DNA of 64,000 nt, from the NCBI GenBank assembly GCA_963677085.2, contig CAXXFH010000006.1:930001-994000 (forward strand), in the 5' to 3' direction. Source of the DNA: G963677085 sp963677085 (lineage in GTDB: Bacteria > Planctomycetota > Planctomycetia > Pirellulales > Thermoguttaceae). Positions 54,539 to 63,371 of the stretch are shown here, piece by piece (position 1 is the stretch's first letter; each line of letters starts with the position of its first letter). The notes beneath the pieces are model-generated. The model was not told where the DNA came from. It searched no databases and saw only the letters and a list, made by a program, of their open reading frames with translations. The translations under genes were made by a program, and so were the position numbers.

Positions 54539-56266
54539 ATGCCCATGATCCACAGCCTCGGTCTTGCCGATGGCGCCGTCCTGATTGCGTTTTTCGCCGT
54601 GATCGTCGTGATCACCATTCTGACCTCACGGCGGGCTACGAGCACGCAGGGATATTTTCTTGCCAACCGTTCGGCGCAGGGCTGGGTTTTGGGGCTGTCG
54701 TTCGTGAGCATGTCGGCCAGTTCGATCAGCTTCCTGGCGTTTCCCGCTGCCGCTTACGAAGGAAATTGGGGCGGATTGATCCCGTTTCTCGTGATGCCGC
54801 TTGTGGCCGTCCTGGCCGACTGGATCTTTCTGCCACTTTATCGACGGATCCACATCACCTCGGGCTACGAATACCTCGAACGTCGGTTCGGCCCGTTCGC
54901 GCGCCTTTATGGAAGTTCGATGTTCCTCTTGCTTCAGATTGGTCGCGTGGGCTTAATCCTCGTGCTCATGTCGCTACCGTTAACGTTGTTGACCGGTATG
55001 GAGCAGACAACCGTTATCGCTCTTTGCGGCGTGTTCACCACGACCTACGTTCTTTTCGGCGGATTGGCCACGGTGCTTTGGACGGAAGTCATGCAGACGA
55101 TCGTCCTGCTGGTGAGTTTGGTGTTTTGCGTGGGCCTAATCCTCTGGCAACTGCCGGGTGGCATGGGCGAAGTGCTTTCCGTGGGATACGCGGCCGACAA
55201 GTTCGCCTTTCCGCCGTGGCATATCGCCGGCGCGTCGCCGATGGCCGACTTCTGCCAATTGACTTTCCTCGTTCTATTCCTGCACGGCGTTTTCAACCAG
55301 TTGCTCTATTACGGCGCGGATCAGAACGTCATCCAACGCTATCTGGCCGCCGGCTCAAGTCGCGCGGCACGTCAAGGACTCTGGATCGGTAGCTTCGGCG
55401 TCATCCCGTTGTTTCTGATACTGATGTTTCTCGGCACGGCCCTGTTTGTTTACTACAAGCGATTCCCCGATCCGGCTATCGAGCAACTCTCGCCCGACCA
55501 GGTCTTCCCGTATTTCATTCTCACGCGACTTCCGCCAGGCGCCGTCGGCTTGACGATTGCCGGGTTGCTGGCGGCGGCCATGTCGACGCTGGTCTCCAAC
55601 CTGAACGCGATTTCGGCCGTGTTTCAAATCGACATCTACCGTCGCTATCTCGTCGTCGCTCAGTCCGATGCGCATTACCTGCGGGCGGCGAAAATCATCA
55701 CGTTGGCTGGTGGCGCCATTATTACCCTTGGCGCGTTGGCCTTAACCCAAGCATCGACAAACACCCTGCTGGAATTGGTGTTTCTCGTCTATGCCATTTT
55801 CGCCGGCGGGTTGGCAGGATTGTTCTTATTGGGCATGCTTTCGCGGCGTGCCAACGCCACCGGCGCTACGGCTGGTATCGCGGCCTCGGTCGTGGTCAGT
55901 TTGTACCTCACGTGCAGCCACTTCGGCTGGCTGCTTCCCGAGTGGCTGCGTTCGCCCACGCACCCCTATCTGATCGGCGCCTTTGCCAACATGGCGTTGC
56001 TGCTCGTCGGTTACGGCGTGAGTTTGTGCCTGAGTCCTGGCAACAAATCAGAACTTGGCGACGAACAGCAAAGCGTGCCATCCTCGCGTGGCGAAGTATC
56101 TGAGCAGGGACCGTCCGATTGTCTCTGCAACAGCCGCGTCTCCCAACCGGAGAGTATTACGGCGAGCAACGGCGACACTCCCGAGACTCCAGACGCCGAT
56201 CCATGCTGCCCTCACCCCCGGCCCCTCTCCCATAGGGAGAGGGGAGATTTTTCCGACGGCCTCTAG
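54539..56266 (+). CDS. sodium/solute symporter (SSS family)
   Basis: The 575-residue inner-membrane protein has about 13 hydrophobic spans and SSS signatures: GYFLANRSAQGWVLGLSFVS with the Na-site MSASSISFLAFPAAAY, SGYEYLERRFGPFARL, ADQNVIQRYLAAGSSRAARQ and PPGAVGLTIAGLLAAAMSTL. It would import a sugar or organic acid with sodium. AGGAG precedes the ATG. The last 20 or so residues are encoded by a palindromic repeat (56222-56244), so the C-terminus is probably extended by repeat insertion. Confidence 0.92.
   Translation: MPMIHSLGLADGAVLIAFFAVIVVITILTSRRATSTQGYFLANRSAQGWVLGLSFVSMSASSISFLAFPAAAYEGNWGGLIPFLVMPLVAVLADWIFLPLYRRIHITSGYEYLERRFGPFARLYGSSMFLLLQIGRVGLILVLMSLPLTLLTGMEQTTVIALCGVFTTTYVLFGGLATVLWTEVMQTIVLLVSLVFCVGLILWQLPGGMGEVLSVGYAADKFAFPPWHIAGASPMADFCQLTFLVLFLHGVFNQLLYYGADQNVIQRYLAAGSSRAARQGLWIGSFGVIPLFLILMFLGTALFVYYKRFPDPAIEQLSPDQVFPYFILTRLPPGAVGLTIAGLLAAAMSTLVSNLNAISAVFQIDIYRRYLVVAQSDAHYLRAAKIITLAGGAIITLGALALTQASTNTLLELVFLVYAIFAGGLAGLFLLGMLSRRANATGATAGIAASVVVSLYLTCSHFGWLLPEWLRSPTHPYLIGAFANMALLLVGYGVSLCLSPGNKSELGDEQQSVPSSRGEVSEQGPSDCLCNSRVSQPESITASNGDTPETPDADPCCPHPRPLSHRERGDFSDGL
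56222..56244. repeat. palindrome inside the 3' end of the symporter gene
   Basis: CCCCTCTCCC-ATA-GGGAGAGGGG, a perfect 10-bp hairpin, is a well-known repeat type in bacterial genomes (preceded by CTCACCCCCGG). It falls within the last codons of the symporter. Confidence 0.8.
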
Positions 56267-56278
56267 GACATTACCTCG

Positions 56279-57445
56279 ATGCGAATCACGAAACTCGATG
56301 TCATTAAACTCTCGCAGGCATACGGCGACCAAGACCGTTGGCGATTCTCCGGCGGAACAGTCGACGTGTGGAACACCGTGCTCGTGCGATTGACCGCCGA
56401 AGACGGTACCACCGGTCTGGGCGAGATTGGCGACGGCCACTTCTTGCCCGAATCGGCCGAAAGCCTGGCGCGTTTCTGTTCGCGAATGCTCGGCGATCTG
56501 AGCGTATTCGATACGAACCTGCTTTTCGACCGCTTGTACAAAGCCGGCCATTTCTGGGGGCGTCGCGGAATGGCGCTCGGCGTGATCGGTGGCATTGAAA
56601 CGGCCTGTTGGGACATTCAAGGCAAGCTGCTCGACCAGCCGCTCTACCGTTTGTTGGGCGGCGCGTTTCGTTCCAAAATTCGCACCTACGCCTCGGGCGG
56701 CATGGAAAAAAGCGATGCCGAACTGGCCGACGAACTCAAGCGGCACGTCGACGACGGATTTACCGCCGTGAAGCTTCGCGGTGGTTACCCCAATCCCGCA
56801 CGCGATGAACAACTGTTAGCTCTGGCCCGCCATGCCGTGGGCGATGAGATCGACGTGGCGATCGACGCAGGCCAGGGCTACGTTCCGCGTCCCTGGTCGA
56901 TCAAAAGGGCGATCGAAGCCGTGCGTCGCTTGGCGCCCTACCGACCGATGTGGCTCGAAGAGCCGGTGCGCACGGACGATGTCGCCGGATACGCCGAGAT
57001 TCGTGCGGCGGCCGACTTTCCCATCGCTGGCGGCGAAAACCTCAGCGGGCTGGTCGAGGCCCGGCCGCTGATCGACCGAAAGGCGCTCGACGTGGTGCAA
57101 GCCGACATCACGCATGCCGGTGGCATCGGCGAAACGCGCCGCATCGCCGACTATGCCCATGCCCACGGCGTGGCCTGGGCACCGCACGTGTTTCGCAGCG
57201 GCGTAGGCTTCATGGCCCATCTGCATCTCTGCACGGCTCAGCCGAACGCCATGATTTTCGAGTATAGCCGCCAAGCAGCACTGCGCGACGAGTTGGTAAT
57301 TGAAATGCCGAGATTCGAAGACGGCCATCTCTTTCCGGTCGATCAGCCGGGACTTGGCGTGCATCTACCCGACGAGGTGTTGGAGCGTTATCGCTATCGT
57401 CCCGGTACGGAACAGTGGTTTGCCGTGGAAGGTTACCGCGAATGA
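56279..57445 (+). CDS. mandelate racemase/muconate lactonizing-type sugar-acid dehydratase
   Basis: An enolase-superfamily enzyme of 388 residues. The catalytic base motif is VKLRGG (Lys-x-Arg type), and the metal ligands appear as Asp in DVAIDAGQGY, Glu in LEEPVR and Glu in AGGENLSG, with a general acid/base region WAPHVFRSGVG. Members dehydrate acid sugars such as rhamnonate or galactonate to 2-keto-3-deoxy acids. The gene overlaps the next (ATGA). Substrate is not determined. Confidence 0.88.
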   Translation: MRITKLDVIKLSQAYGDQDRWRFSGGTVDVWNTVLVRLTAEDGTTGLGEIGDGHFLPESAESLARFCSRMLGDLSVFDTNLLFDRLYKAGHFWGRRGMALGVIGGIETACWDIQGKLLDQPLYRLLGGAFRSKIRTYASGGMEKSDAELADELKRHVDDGFTAVKLRGGYPNPARDEQLLALARHAVGDEIDVAIDAGQGYVPRPWSIKRAIEAVRRLAPYRPMWLEEPVRTDDVAGYAEIRAAADFPIAGGENLSGLVEARPLIDRKALDVVQADITHAGGIGETRRIADYAHAHGVAWAPHVFRSGVGFMAHLHLCTAQPNAMIFEYSRQAALRDELVIEMPRFEDGHLFPVDQPGLGVHLPDEVLERYRYRPGTEQWFAVEGYRE

Positions 57446-58212
57446 ACGGTCCGCAACTAATTGCATTGCCCGTGCTTTCGATCGAAGCAGTGCCTGCTTG
57501 CGCCGTACTCCACTTGAGCGATTACGACCGCGAGGTTCCGATCACCGGTTATGCGTGGATGTACCGATCTGGCATGAGCAATGGCGACGAGGGGTGGACA
57601 CTCATCGACACCGGCATGAACGACCCAAAGCCGGTCAATGCCGATCGTCCGGCTCGAAGGCAATGGCATTCGCATTCGCTGGTGGAAGCAATGGCGCAGC
57701 ACGGCGTCGCTCCCGGCGATGTGAACCGCGTTATCCTAACCCATCTGCACCTAGACCATTGCGGCGGCTTGGAATTGTTTCCCCATGCACGCTGGTATGT
57801 TCCCGCGATCGAATGGCAATTTGCACGCGACCCGGCCAACGCCGACTTGGCCCGCGAGCCGCTGTATTCGCGATCCGTGCTGGACCGGATGGCCGCGCAC
57901 GGCGTCGAGTTGCTTGCCGACGGCGATTGTCCCGCACTGGGATTGCGTGTGCGACACGTCGGCGGTCATACGCCAGGTTCGATCGCCTTGGAATTACTGA
58001 ACCACGAAGGCCAAGTCCGGCTCGTTCTAGCCGGCGACGTGGCACCGCTGTACGACAATCTCCGGCGCGAGATTCCGCCGGGCACGTTGTGGCATTGGGG
58101 TGAATGCCGACTCGCGCTTTCGCGCTGGTCCTCGGCTCCCTATCCCGTACTTCCCAACCACGATTCTCGACTGTTGGCCGATTTCCCCGATGGCGTTATC
58201 CTCAATGGCTGA
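57442..58212 (+). CDS. metallo-beta-lactamase-fold hydrolase (lactonase-like)
   Basis: The 256-residue protein has the zinc-binding THLHLDHCGG near residue 100, the later histidine in RHVGGHTPGS near 170 and Asp in VLAGDVAPLY. The overall pattern resembles N-acyl-homoserine lactonase-type enzymes. In this operon, between a sugar-acid dehydratase and an aldolase, a sugar lactone is the likely substrate (inference). Its ATG overlaps the dehydratase stop by four bases and its stop overlaps the next start by eight. Confidence 0.86.
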   Translation: MNGPQLIALPVLSIEAVPACAVLHLSDYDREVPITGYAWMYRSGMSNGDEGWTLIDTGMNDPKPVNADRPARRQWHSHSLVEAMAQHGVAPGDVNRVILTHLHLDHCGGLELFPHARWYVPAIEWQFARDPANADLAREPLYSRSVLDRMAAHGVELLADGDCPALGLRVRHVGGHTPGSIALELLNHEGQVRLVLAGDVAPLYDNLRREIPPGTLWHWGECRLALSRWSSAPYPVLPNHDSRLLADFPDGVILNG

Positions 58213-59551
58213 CTCAATACAACTCGAAGGCGTTATTCCCGTCTTGCCGGTCCCGTTCTGCGAGGACCAATCGCTGGATCTCGATGCTTTTGCCACCGAG
58301 GTCCGCTGGGCCGTAGAACGTCCGATCGATGGCTTGGCCCTATTCGGCTTGGCCAGCGAATACTGGAAGCTCGACGACCGCGAGCGCCTCACGCTGGTAG
58401 AAACGCTGGTGGCATCGGTCGAACGTCGCAAGCCGGTCGTGGTTAGCGTGACCGACACGAGCCGGTTTCATGCCGAAAAGTTTGCCCGGCGCGTTGCGAC
58501 CATGGGTGTCGACGCCTTGGTCGTCATGCCGCCGCATTTTATGTCGCCGAAACCGGAAAAGGTAATCGACCACTGCCGAGCTGTGGCCGACGCCGTGGCA
58601 CCGTTGCCCGTCGTTGTGCAATACTCGCCAGCCTATATTGGTGTATCGCTTCCGGTCGATGTTTTCGTGAAACTCCACGAGCGGTCGCCCAACGTCGGCT
58701 ACGTAAAGGTCGAGCCGCGTCCGCCGGGTCCGATGGTCGAGGCGTTGCGCACCGCTTCCGACGGTCGCATTCAATGCTTGATCGGGCAAGGGGGTCTTAC
58801 GCTGGCCGATTGCCGGGACCGAGGTATCGTGGGAGTTATGCCCGGCGTGGCGGTCGCCGAGGTCTATCGAAAACTTTGGGACGGCCTAGCCGCCGAATCC
58901 GTCGACCCCGAAATCCTCGACCTGAACGATCGTCTGGTCGCCCTGATGTCGCATATCGTGCCCACGATCGACATGTGGGTGGCGGCTGAGAAACATCTGT
59001 TAGCGTGGCGCGGTGTCATCGACCGGCCGGTGCTGCGCGATCCGTCGTCGCCGCCGGAAGACGGTTATGTGCGCCACCTACGACGCTGCTTCGACCGAAT
59101 CCGTCCACACCTGGAAGACACTCACCACGACCGAAACGGACAAGCCGTTATGGAAACCATGATCAACACCGGCACACGAAAAACTTGTCTCATCACCGGC
59201 GCCAGCCGTGGCATCGGCCTGGGAATCGCAAAACGACTCGACCGTTGCGGATACCGGTTGGCGCTGACGTGTCAGAGCCACGATAGCCTCGGAAAACTTC
59301 ACCAGGAACTGGCGCACTTTTCCTGTACCGACCACTTGCCGATTTTGTGCGACGTTGGGGAAGAAGCCCAAATCGAGGCCATGTTTTCCCAAGTCGACGC
59401 CGTTTTCGGCAGGCTCGATGCATTGGTCGTCAATGCGGGCATTCATCGGCAGGAATCGTCGACAGAGATTCCGCCGACGCATGGGACCGACTCTTCGCCA
59501 TCGACGTGCGCGGCGCCATGCTCTGCTGCCGCGAGGCCGCACGGCGCATGA
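58205..59551 (+). CDS. DapA-family lyase reading in frame into an SDR start
   Basis: Residues 1-310 form a dihydrodipicolinate-synthase-type barrel (VIPVLPVPFCEDQSLDLDAF, GLALFGLASEYWKL, VVQYSPAY, VGYVKVEPRPPG with the Schiff-base lysine, GVMPGVAVAEVY). Such enzymes cleave 2-keto-3-deoxy acids. No stop separates it from the following SDR: at about residue 316 the frame continues METMINTGTRKTCLITGASR. It then loses the SDR frame near 59452 and stops at 59551. Either a natural fusion was broken by a frameshift, or the lyase lost its own stop. Confidence 0.75.
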   Translation: MADSIQLEGVIPVLPVPFCEDQSLDLDAFATEVRWAVERPIDGLALFGLASEYWKLDDRERLTLVETLVASVERRKPVVVSVTDTSRFHAEKFARRVATMGVDALVVMPPHFMSPKPEKVIDHCRAVADAVAPLPVVVQYSPAYIGVSLPVDVFVKLHERSPNVGYVKVEPRPPGPMVEALRTASDGRIQCLIGQGGLTLADCRDRGIVGVMPGVAVAEVYRKLWDGLAAESVDPEILDLNDRLVALMSHIVPTIDMWVAAEKHLLAWRGVIDRPVLRDPSSPPEDGYVRHLRRCFDRIRPHLEDTHHDRNGQAVMETMINTGTRKTCLITGASRGIGLGIAKRLDRCGYRLALTCQSHDSLGKLHQELAHFSCTDHLPILCDVGEEAQIEAMFSQVDAVFGRLDALVVNAGIHRQESSTEIPPTHGTDSSPSTCAAPCSAAARPHGA

Positions 59552-59928
59552 ACGAGCGCGGTGGCAATATCATCGTCATCGGTTCGATTGCCGGCGAGCG
59601 CGCCGTGGCACGCCGCGCCTGCTACTGCGCGGCGAAGGCCGCCCTGCACGCATATTCCCAAAGTGTTGCCCAGGAATGGGCGCCGCAGGGTATTCGTGTT
59701 AACATCGTGTCGCCAGGGCCGATCGACACGGAATTCCTGAACGAAGCCCTGCAGTCGAAAGCGCTTCAGTCGCTCAATGGTCACGACGGAATGGTGAAAA
59801 TGGTTCCGCTCGGGCGCATTGGCACTCCGGAGGATGTGGCCACCGCCGTCCATTATTTGCTTAGTGATGAAGCCAGTTTCATCACTGGCGCGGTCTTGCG
59901 GGTCGATGGCGGAAGAATCTGGTCCTGA
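59150..59928 (+). pseudogene. SDR broken by a one-base frameshift
   Basis: The first part (from ATG 59150) has TCLITGASRGIGLGIAKRLD and LVVNAGIHRQ; the second part, in another frame up to 59928, has AWDRLFAIDVRGAMLCCREA, ACYCAAKAALHAYSQS with the catalytic Tyr-x3-Lys, and SFITGAVLRVDGG. Adding one base near 59452 (CAGGAAT to CAGGGAAT) would restore a normal SDR of about 258 residues. It is a recent mutation or a sequencing error. It would oxidise a sugar in the same catabolic pathway. Confidence 0.78.
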
Positions 59929-59934
59929 CGCTCG

Positions 59935-60966
59935 ATGAATATAGGCAACAAAATGGCCCAACGCATTCATGGCATTTTTACCCCTCACATCGTACCGCTG
60001 ACAACTGCGGGCGATATCGACGAGCAGGAATTGCGTCGCTACGTCGACTGGCTCATCGAGAAAGGGGTCCACGGGCTGTATCCCAACGGCTCGACCGGCG
60101 AGTTCACTCGGTTCACCGCCGAGGAACGCCGGCAAATCGTGAAGATCGTCTGCCAACAGGCGGCCGGTCGTGTGCCGGTGCTGGCCGGTGCGGCCGAAGC
60201 AAATGTGCGCGAGACACTTCGCGCTTGCGAGACGTACGCCAGCTACGGTGCCCGAGCGGTGGCCATTGTATCGCCCTTCTATTACAAGCTTTGCCCCGAG
60301 TCGGTCTATGCCTATTTCCGCGAGATCGCCCAAAACAGTCCGATCGACGTGACACTCTACAACATTCCCATGTTTGCCAGCCCAATCGATGTGCCGACCA
60401 TCAAACGACTGGCGGAGTTCGAGCGAATTGTGGGCATCAAGGACTCGTCGGGCGACATGGCTTTCATGATGCGGATGATGTCGGCCGTCCGGCCCGTACG
60501 TCCGGATTTCGTTTTTTTGACCGGCTGGGAAGCCGTCCTGGTGCCGATGCTTCTGATCGGCGTCGACGGCGGCACCAACGCCACCAGCGGCGCCGCCCCC
60601 GAATTAACGCGGAAGCTTTACGACCTGACCAAGGCAGGCCAGATCGACGAGGCCATGCGTTTGCAGTTCCGCATGTTGGAGTTGTTCGACGCCATGCTCT
60701 ATTCGGCCGACTTTCCCGAGGGGTTTCGTGCGGCCGTCGAACTGCGAGGCTTTCGGGTGGGCCGTGGTCGCCAACCGCAGACCGACAAACAGAAGATCGA
60801 CTACCTCACCCTGCAAAACGTGTTACGCTGCATTCTTGCCGAGTTTGGCTACGTCGAAGGTCCCATCGGTGGCTGCCCACCGCGCACGGGCAACCTCGAC
60901 CAGGACCGTATCAGCCATATCGCGACCACCGTTCTCGAAACGCTTCGACAACGGGGTGCGATTTGA
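59935..60966 (+). CDS. DapA-family lyase (2-keto-3-deoxy acid aldolase type)
   Basis: The 343-residue protein has GLYPNGSTGEFTRFT, DVTLYNIPMFASPID with the catalytic Tyr, VGIKDSSGD with the Schiff-base lysine, and the usual C-terminal helices. It probably cleaves or forms a 2-keto-3-deoxy sugar acid. ATG 59935 starts 6 bases after the SDR stop. Its TGA overlaps the TTG start of the shell protein, so the two are coupled. Confidence 0.88.
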   Translation: MNIGNKMAQRIHGIFTPHIVPLTTAGDIDEQELRRYVDWLIEKGVHGLYPNGSTGEFTRFTAEERRQIVKIVCQQAAGRVPVLAGAAEANVRETLRACETYASYGARAVAIVSPFYYKLCPESVYAYFREIAQNSPIDVTLYNIPMFASPIDVPTIKRLAEFERIVGIKDSSGDMAFMMRMMSAVRPVRPDFVFLTGWEAVLVPMLLIGVDGGTNATSGAAPELTRKLYDLTKAGQIDEAMRLQFRMLELFDAMLYSADFPEGFRAAVELRGFRVGRGRQPQTDKQKIDYLTLQNVLRCILAEFGYVEGPIGGCPPRTGNLDQDRISHIATTVLETLRQRGAI

Positions 60967-61616
60967 ACGAGACTGCCTCGAATGAAACCATCGGACTGCT
61001 GGAGGTCACTGGACTGACCCCCACGCTGGCGGCCGTCGATGCCATGCAGAAGGCGGCCGATGTTCGCGTAATTCAATGTGAACTAAACGATTTCTACGGC
61101 GTCTGCACCAAAATCACCGGCAACACGTCGGCAGTGACCACGGCCATTGAAGCCGGTCGTCGAGTGGCCGAACAAATGGGTGGTCAGCCGATCGCCGACG
61201 TGATCCATCGCACCGATTCTCGCGCGACGGACGCGATTATTTCGCCTCCCGAACATAATCCACTCATTGAACAAGACGTTGTCTTCCTCCCCTGTGATCA
61301 ACCGTTGCCTGCCGGAAAGAAACTTACTATGAGCCAAGACACGACCACTGCATTGGGTCTGATCGAAACGCAAGGGTTCACCGCCGTATTCGAAGCCATC
61401 GACACGGCATGCAAGGCGGCCAACGTCGAAGTGGTCGGCAAAGAAAAGCTCGGCGGCGGCTACGTAACCGTCATCATTCGTGGCGACCTCTCGGCGGTTA
61501 GCTCCGCGGTCGAGGCGGGCAAAGCCAAAGTCTCGGCCCTGGGAAAACTGATCGCCGCCCACGTAATCGCCCGCCCGAGTCCCGCAGTGCTCGGCTTGCT
61601 TCCGAAGTCAGGCTGA
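60963..61616 (+). CDS. tandem-domain bacterial microcompartment shell protein (BMC-T type), TTG start
   Basis: The 217-residue protein has two BMC domains. The first (residues about 8-85) is IGLLEVTGLTPTLAAVDAMQ to VAEQMGGQPIADVIH; the second (about 125-205) starts ALGLIETQGFTAVFEAIDTA and has LSAVSSAVEAGKAKVSALGK. Tandem BMC proteins form trimers that make shell facets, often with a gated pore. TTG 60963 overlaps the aldolase stop (TTGA). No other shell protein gene is in the window, although planctomycetes use such compartments for fucose/rhamnose breakdown. Confidence 0.85.
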   Translation: MNETASNETIGLLEVTGLTPTLAAVDAMQKAADVRVIQCELNDFYGVCTKITGNTSAVTTAIEAGRRVAEQMGGQPIADVIHRTDSRATDAIISPPEHNPLIEQDVVFLPCDQPLPAGKKLTMSQDTTTALGLIETQGFTAVFEAIDTACKAANVEVVGKEKLGGGYVTVIIRGDLSAVSSAVEAGKAKVSALGKLIAAHVIARPSPAVLGLLPKSG

Positions 61617-61918
61617 TCGGTCAATTGATTCCTTCGTTCTCAAACCGAAAACAATGCATCCGAGCCTTCGCTTAAAAGGGGCGAGCATGGTCCGTTTTGA
61701 CCTGCATTTTCTCGCCTCTCGCCTCTATTGCGTCCTGCATTGCTTGTGGAACGAGGGCGACCAACGGGAGCCCGGTTTTTTGGGCCGGAACGCAAGGAAG
61801 TGTTCCACAATCAAACCAGGAACCAATAATCTCTTGGCGTGGCTTTAGTTAACGCAGTGCGCTTCGCCAGACACTTTCAGTTTGAGTGAGTCAAATCGCC
61901 ACCCGAGCGCCGATGCCA
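61617..61918. repeat. intergenic region with REP-like element (61744-61810)
   Basis: TTGTGGAAC and GTTCCACAA form the outer arms of a structure that carries the word GCGACCAACGGGAGC (61757-61771) and an inner AGCCC-GGTTTTTT-GGGC hairpin. The same word and layout occur at 12864-12908. Nothing coding in the remaining bases. Confidence 0.65.
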
Positions 61919-62863
61919 TCAAGGCTTTCGATGTCGCCGGCCCAGGAATAGAAGCCCCAGCAAGCCGGAAGAAACCAACAGGACGAAGGAAGACGGTTCG
62001 GGAACAACCCCCAACACACCCTCTTCCCAACTGCTTGCCATGCGAATTTCATCGCTATAGGAAGAGGCTTCGGACGTGAATTGGATAAAGCCGAGCCGCA
62101 ACTTGGTGATCCGCTGCGTCGATTCGTCGAGCACGTTGGTGGTCGTGTCGGTAAATACGGGCGTACCGGCAGCCGCCTCGCTGCTGATGCTTGTCGGGTT
62201 GTACCACACTTCGATCGTGTCGTCGCCTGTGCCCCCACCTTCGGAAAGCTTGATTACGAAGAGGTTTGCGATGCTTGTAGGATCGCCTGTGCTGACGCCG
62301 TTCGCAATAATCGCGCGTTTGGTGGTGCCGTCCGCGTCACGATATTGGACGTAGGCGTCGAGTTCCGTACCGTCGCCGGCAAATCCCCATTGCACGCCAG
62401 CCGCGTAGGACGAGTCGCCAAGCTGGGTGTACACATAACTGTCCGTGCGCATGCTGAAATTGTCCTTAGTGAGCATCAAACCACTAACGTAATATTGGCT
62501 GTAGTTGGTAGCACTACGTACGACATTGCGGGTAAGACTTCGACCGTCTAAAAAACTGCCTTCGTAGTCATAGCGCACCATGCCGGCCTGCTCATCCAGG
62601 AACGGATGAAGGAGGGTTCGCGTGTCGACGTTGATGGTCGCCGTGCCGCTGCTCCACGGATTACCGGCATCGAAACCCACCATGCTTGCGTGCGCCGCAT
62701 TTTGGTTCTGGAGGTCGGTGCTCGCGTTCCTGTCGCCTGCGGTGCCGTTATACGAACTCGTTCCGCTGGTAGGAAAACCGTCGTAGAGAATCACCTCGGC
62801 CCGGACTATACTCGTGGCGACGAAAACAAAGACCAGAACACCAATAGCCACAGTGCGTCTCAC
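61919..62863 (-). CDS. PEP-CTERM secreted protein
   Basis: The protein (314 residues from GTG 62863 after GGGAG; an ATG at 62887 is possible) has a signal peptide (AIGVLVFVFVATSIVRA) and ends VPEPSSFVLLVSSGLLGLLF with a basic tail, the PEP-CTERM signal. The body is beta-rich with VILYDGFPTSGTSSYNGTAG near the N-terminus, of the lectin/concanavalin-like type seen in related proteins. Convergent with the catabolic operon. Confidence 0.88.
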   Translation of the reverse strand: MRRTVAIGVLVFVFVATSIVRAEVILYDGFPTSGTSSYNGTAGDRNASTDLQNQNAAHASMVGFDAGNPWSSGTATINVDTRTLLHPFLDEQAGMVRYDYEGSFLDGRSLTRNVVRSATNYSQYYVSGLMLTKDNFSMRTDSYVYTQLGDSSYAAGVQWGFAGDGTELDAYVQYRDADGTTKRAIIANGVSTGDPTSIANLFVIKLSEGGGTGDDTIEVWYNPTSISSEAAAGTPVFTDTTTNVLDESTQRITKLRLGFIQFTSEASSYSDEIRMASSWEEGVLGVVPEPSSFVLLVSSGLLGLLFLGRRHRKP

Positions 62864-63371
62864 GTTTCGTCTCCCAGAAAAGGGCATTGATAAGCAACTC
62901 CAACCGACATGATTATCCTACACACGTAAAATGGCGTCAATGAAAAGATATCCAAAAGATGTAAGATTTTTTGTGGCACACGCCATTGGGTACAAGACCC
63001 CTATTAAATCCCCCCAAATCCACTCCTTAAAATCAATCACCTCACGACCGTCATGTCGCTCGAAATCTCTCACAACCGTTTGCCCTAGGGGCCCGTCAAT
63101 TCACAGCCGAACCAATGAGGAAGTGGCAGGCGATTTGCCATCGTCCCCGGCGGCCCCGCAAACCGCACTCGCCACCACACAGAGGGGATGGCGCTGAAAA
63201 ACCAAACCACTTCGGTCGCATCACCCCACCGAAAAGTCGCCTCACAGTCCACTTTGCAACCCCGCTTTGCCCCCCAGTTTGCAGCTTGAGAAGGGCCTCC
63301 TGGCGCGGTATACTTGAGTTTTTCGACCTGCCCTTCCCTATCGTCCGGAACACTACTGGTCTTCTCGATTT
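62864..63371. other. intergenic stretch between divergent genes, no gene supported
   Basis: No coding pattern and no clear terminator. It should contain promoters for the PEP-CTERM gene (minus) and the DnaK-like gene (plus); I could not pick a convincing promoter or heat-shock operator by eye. Confidence 0.35.
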
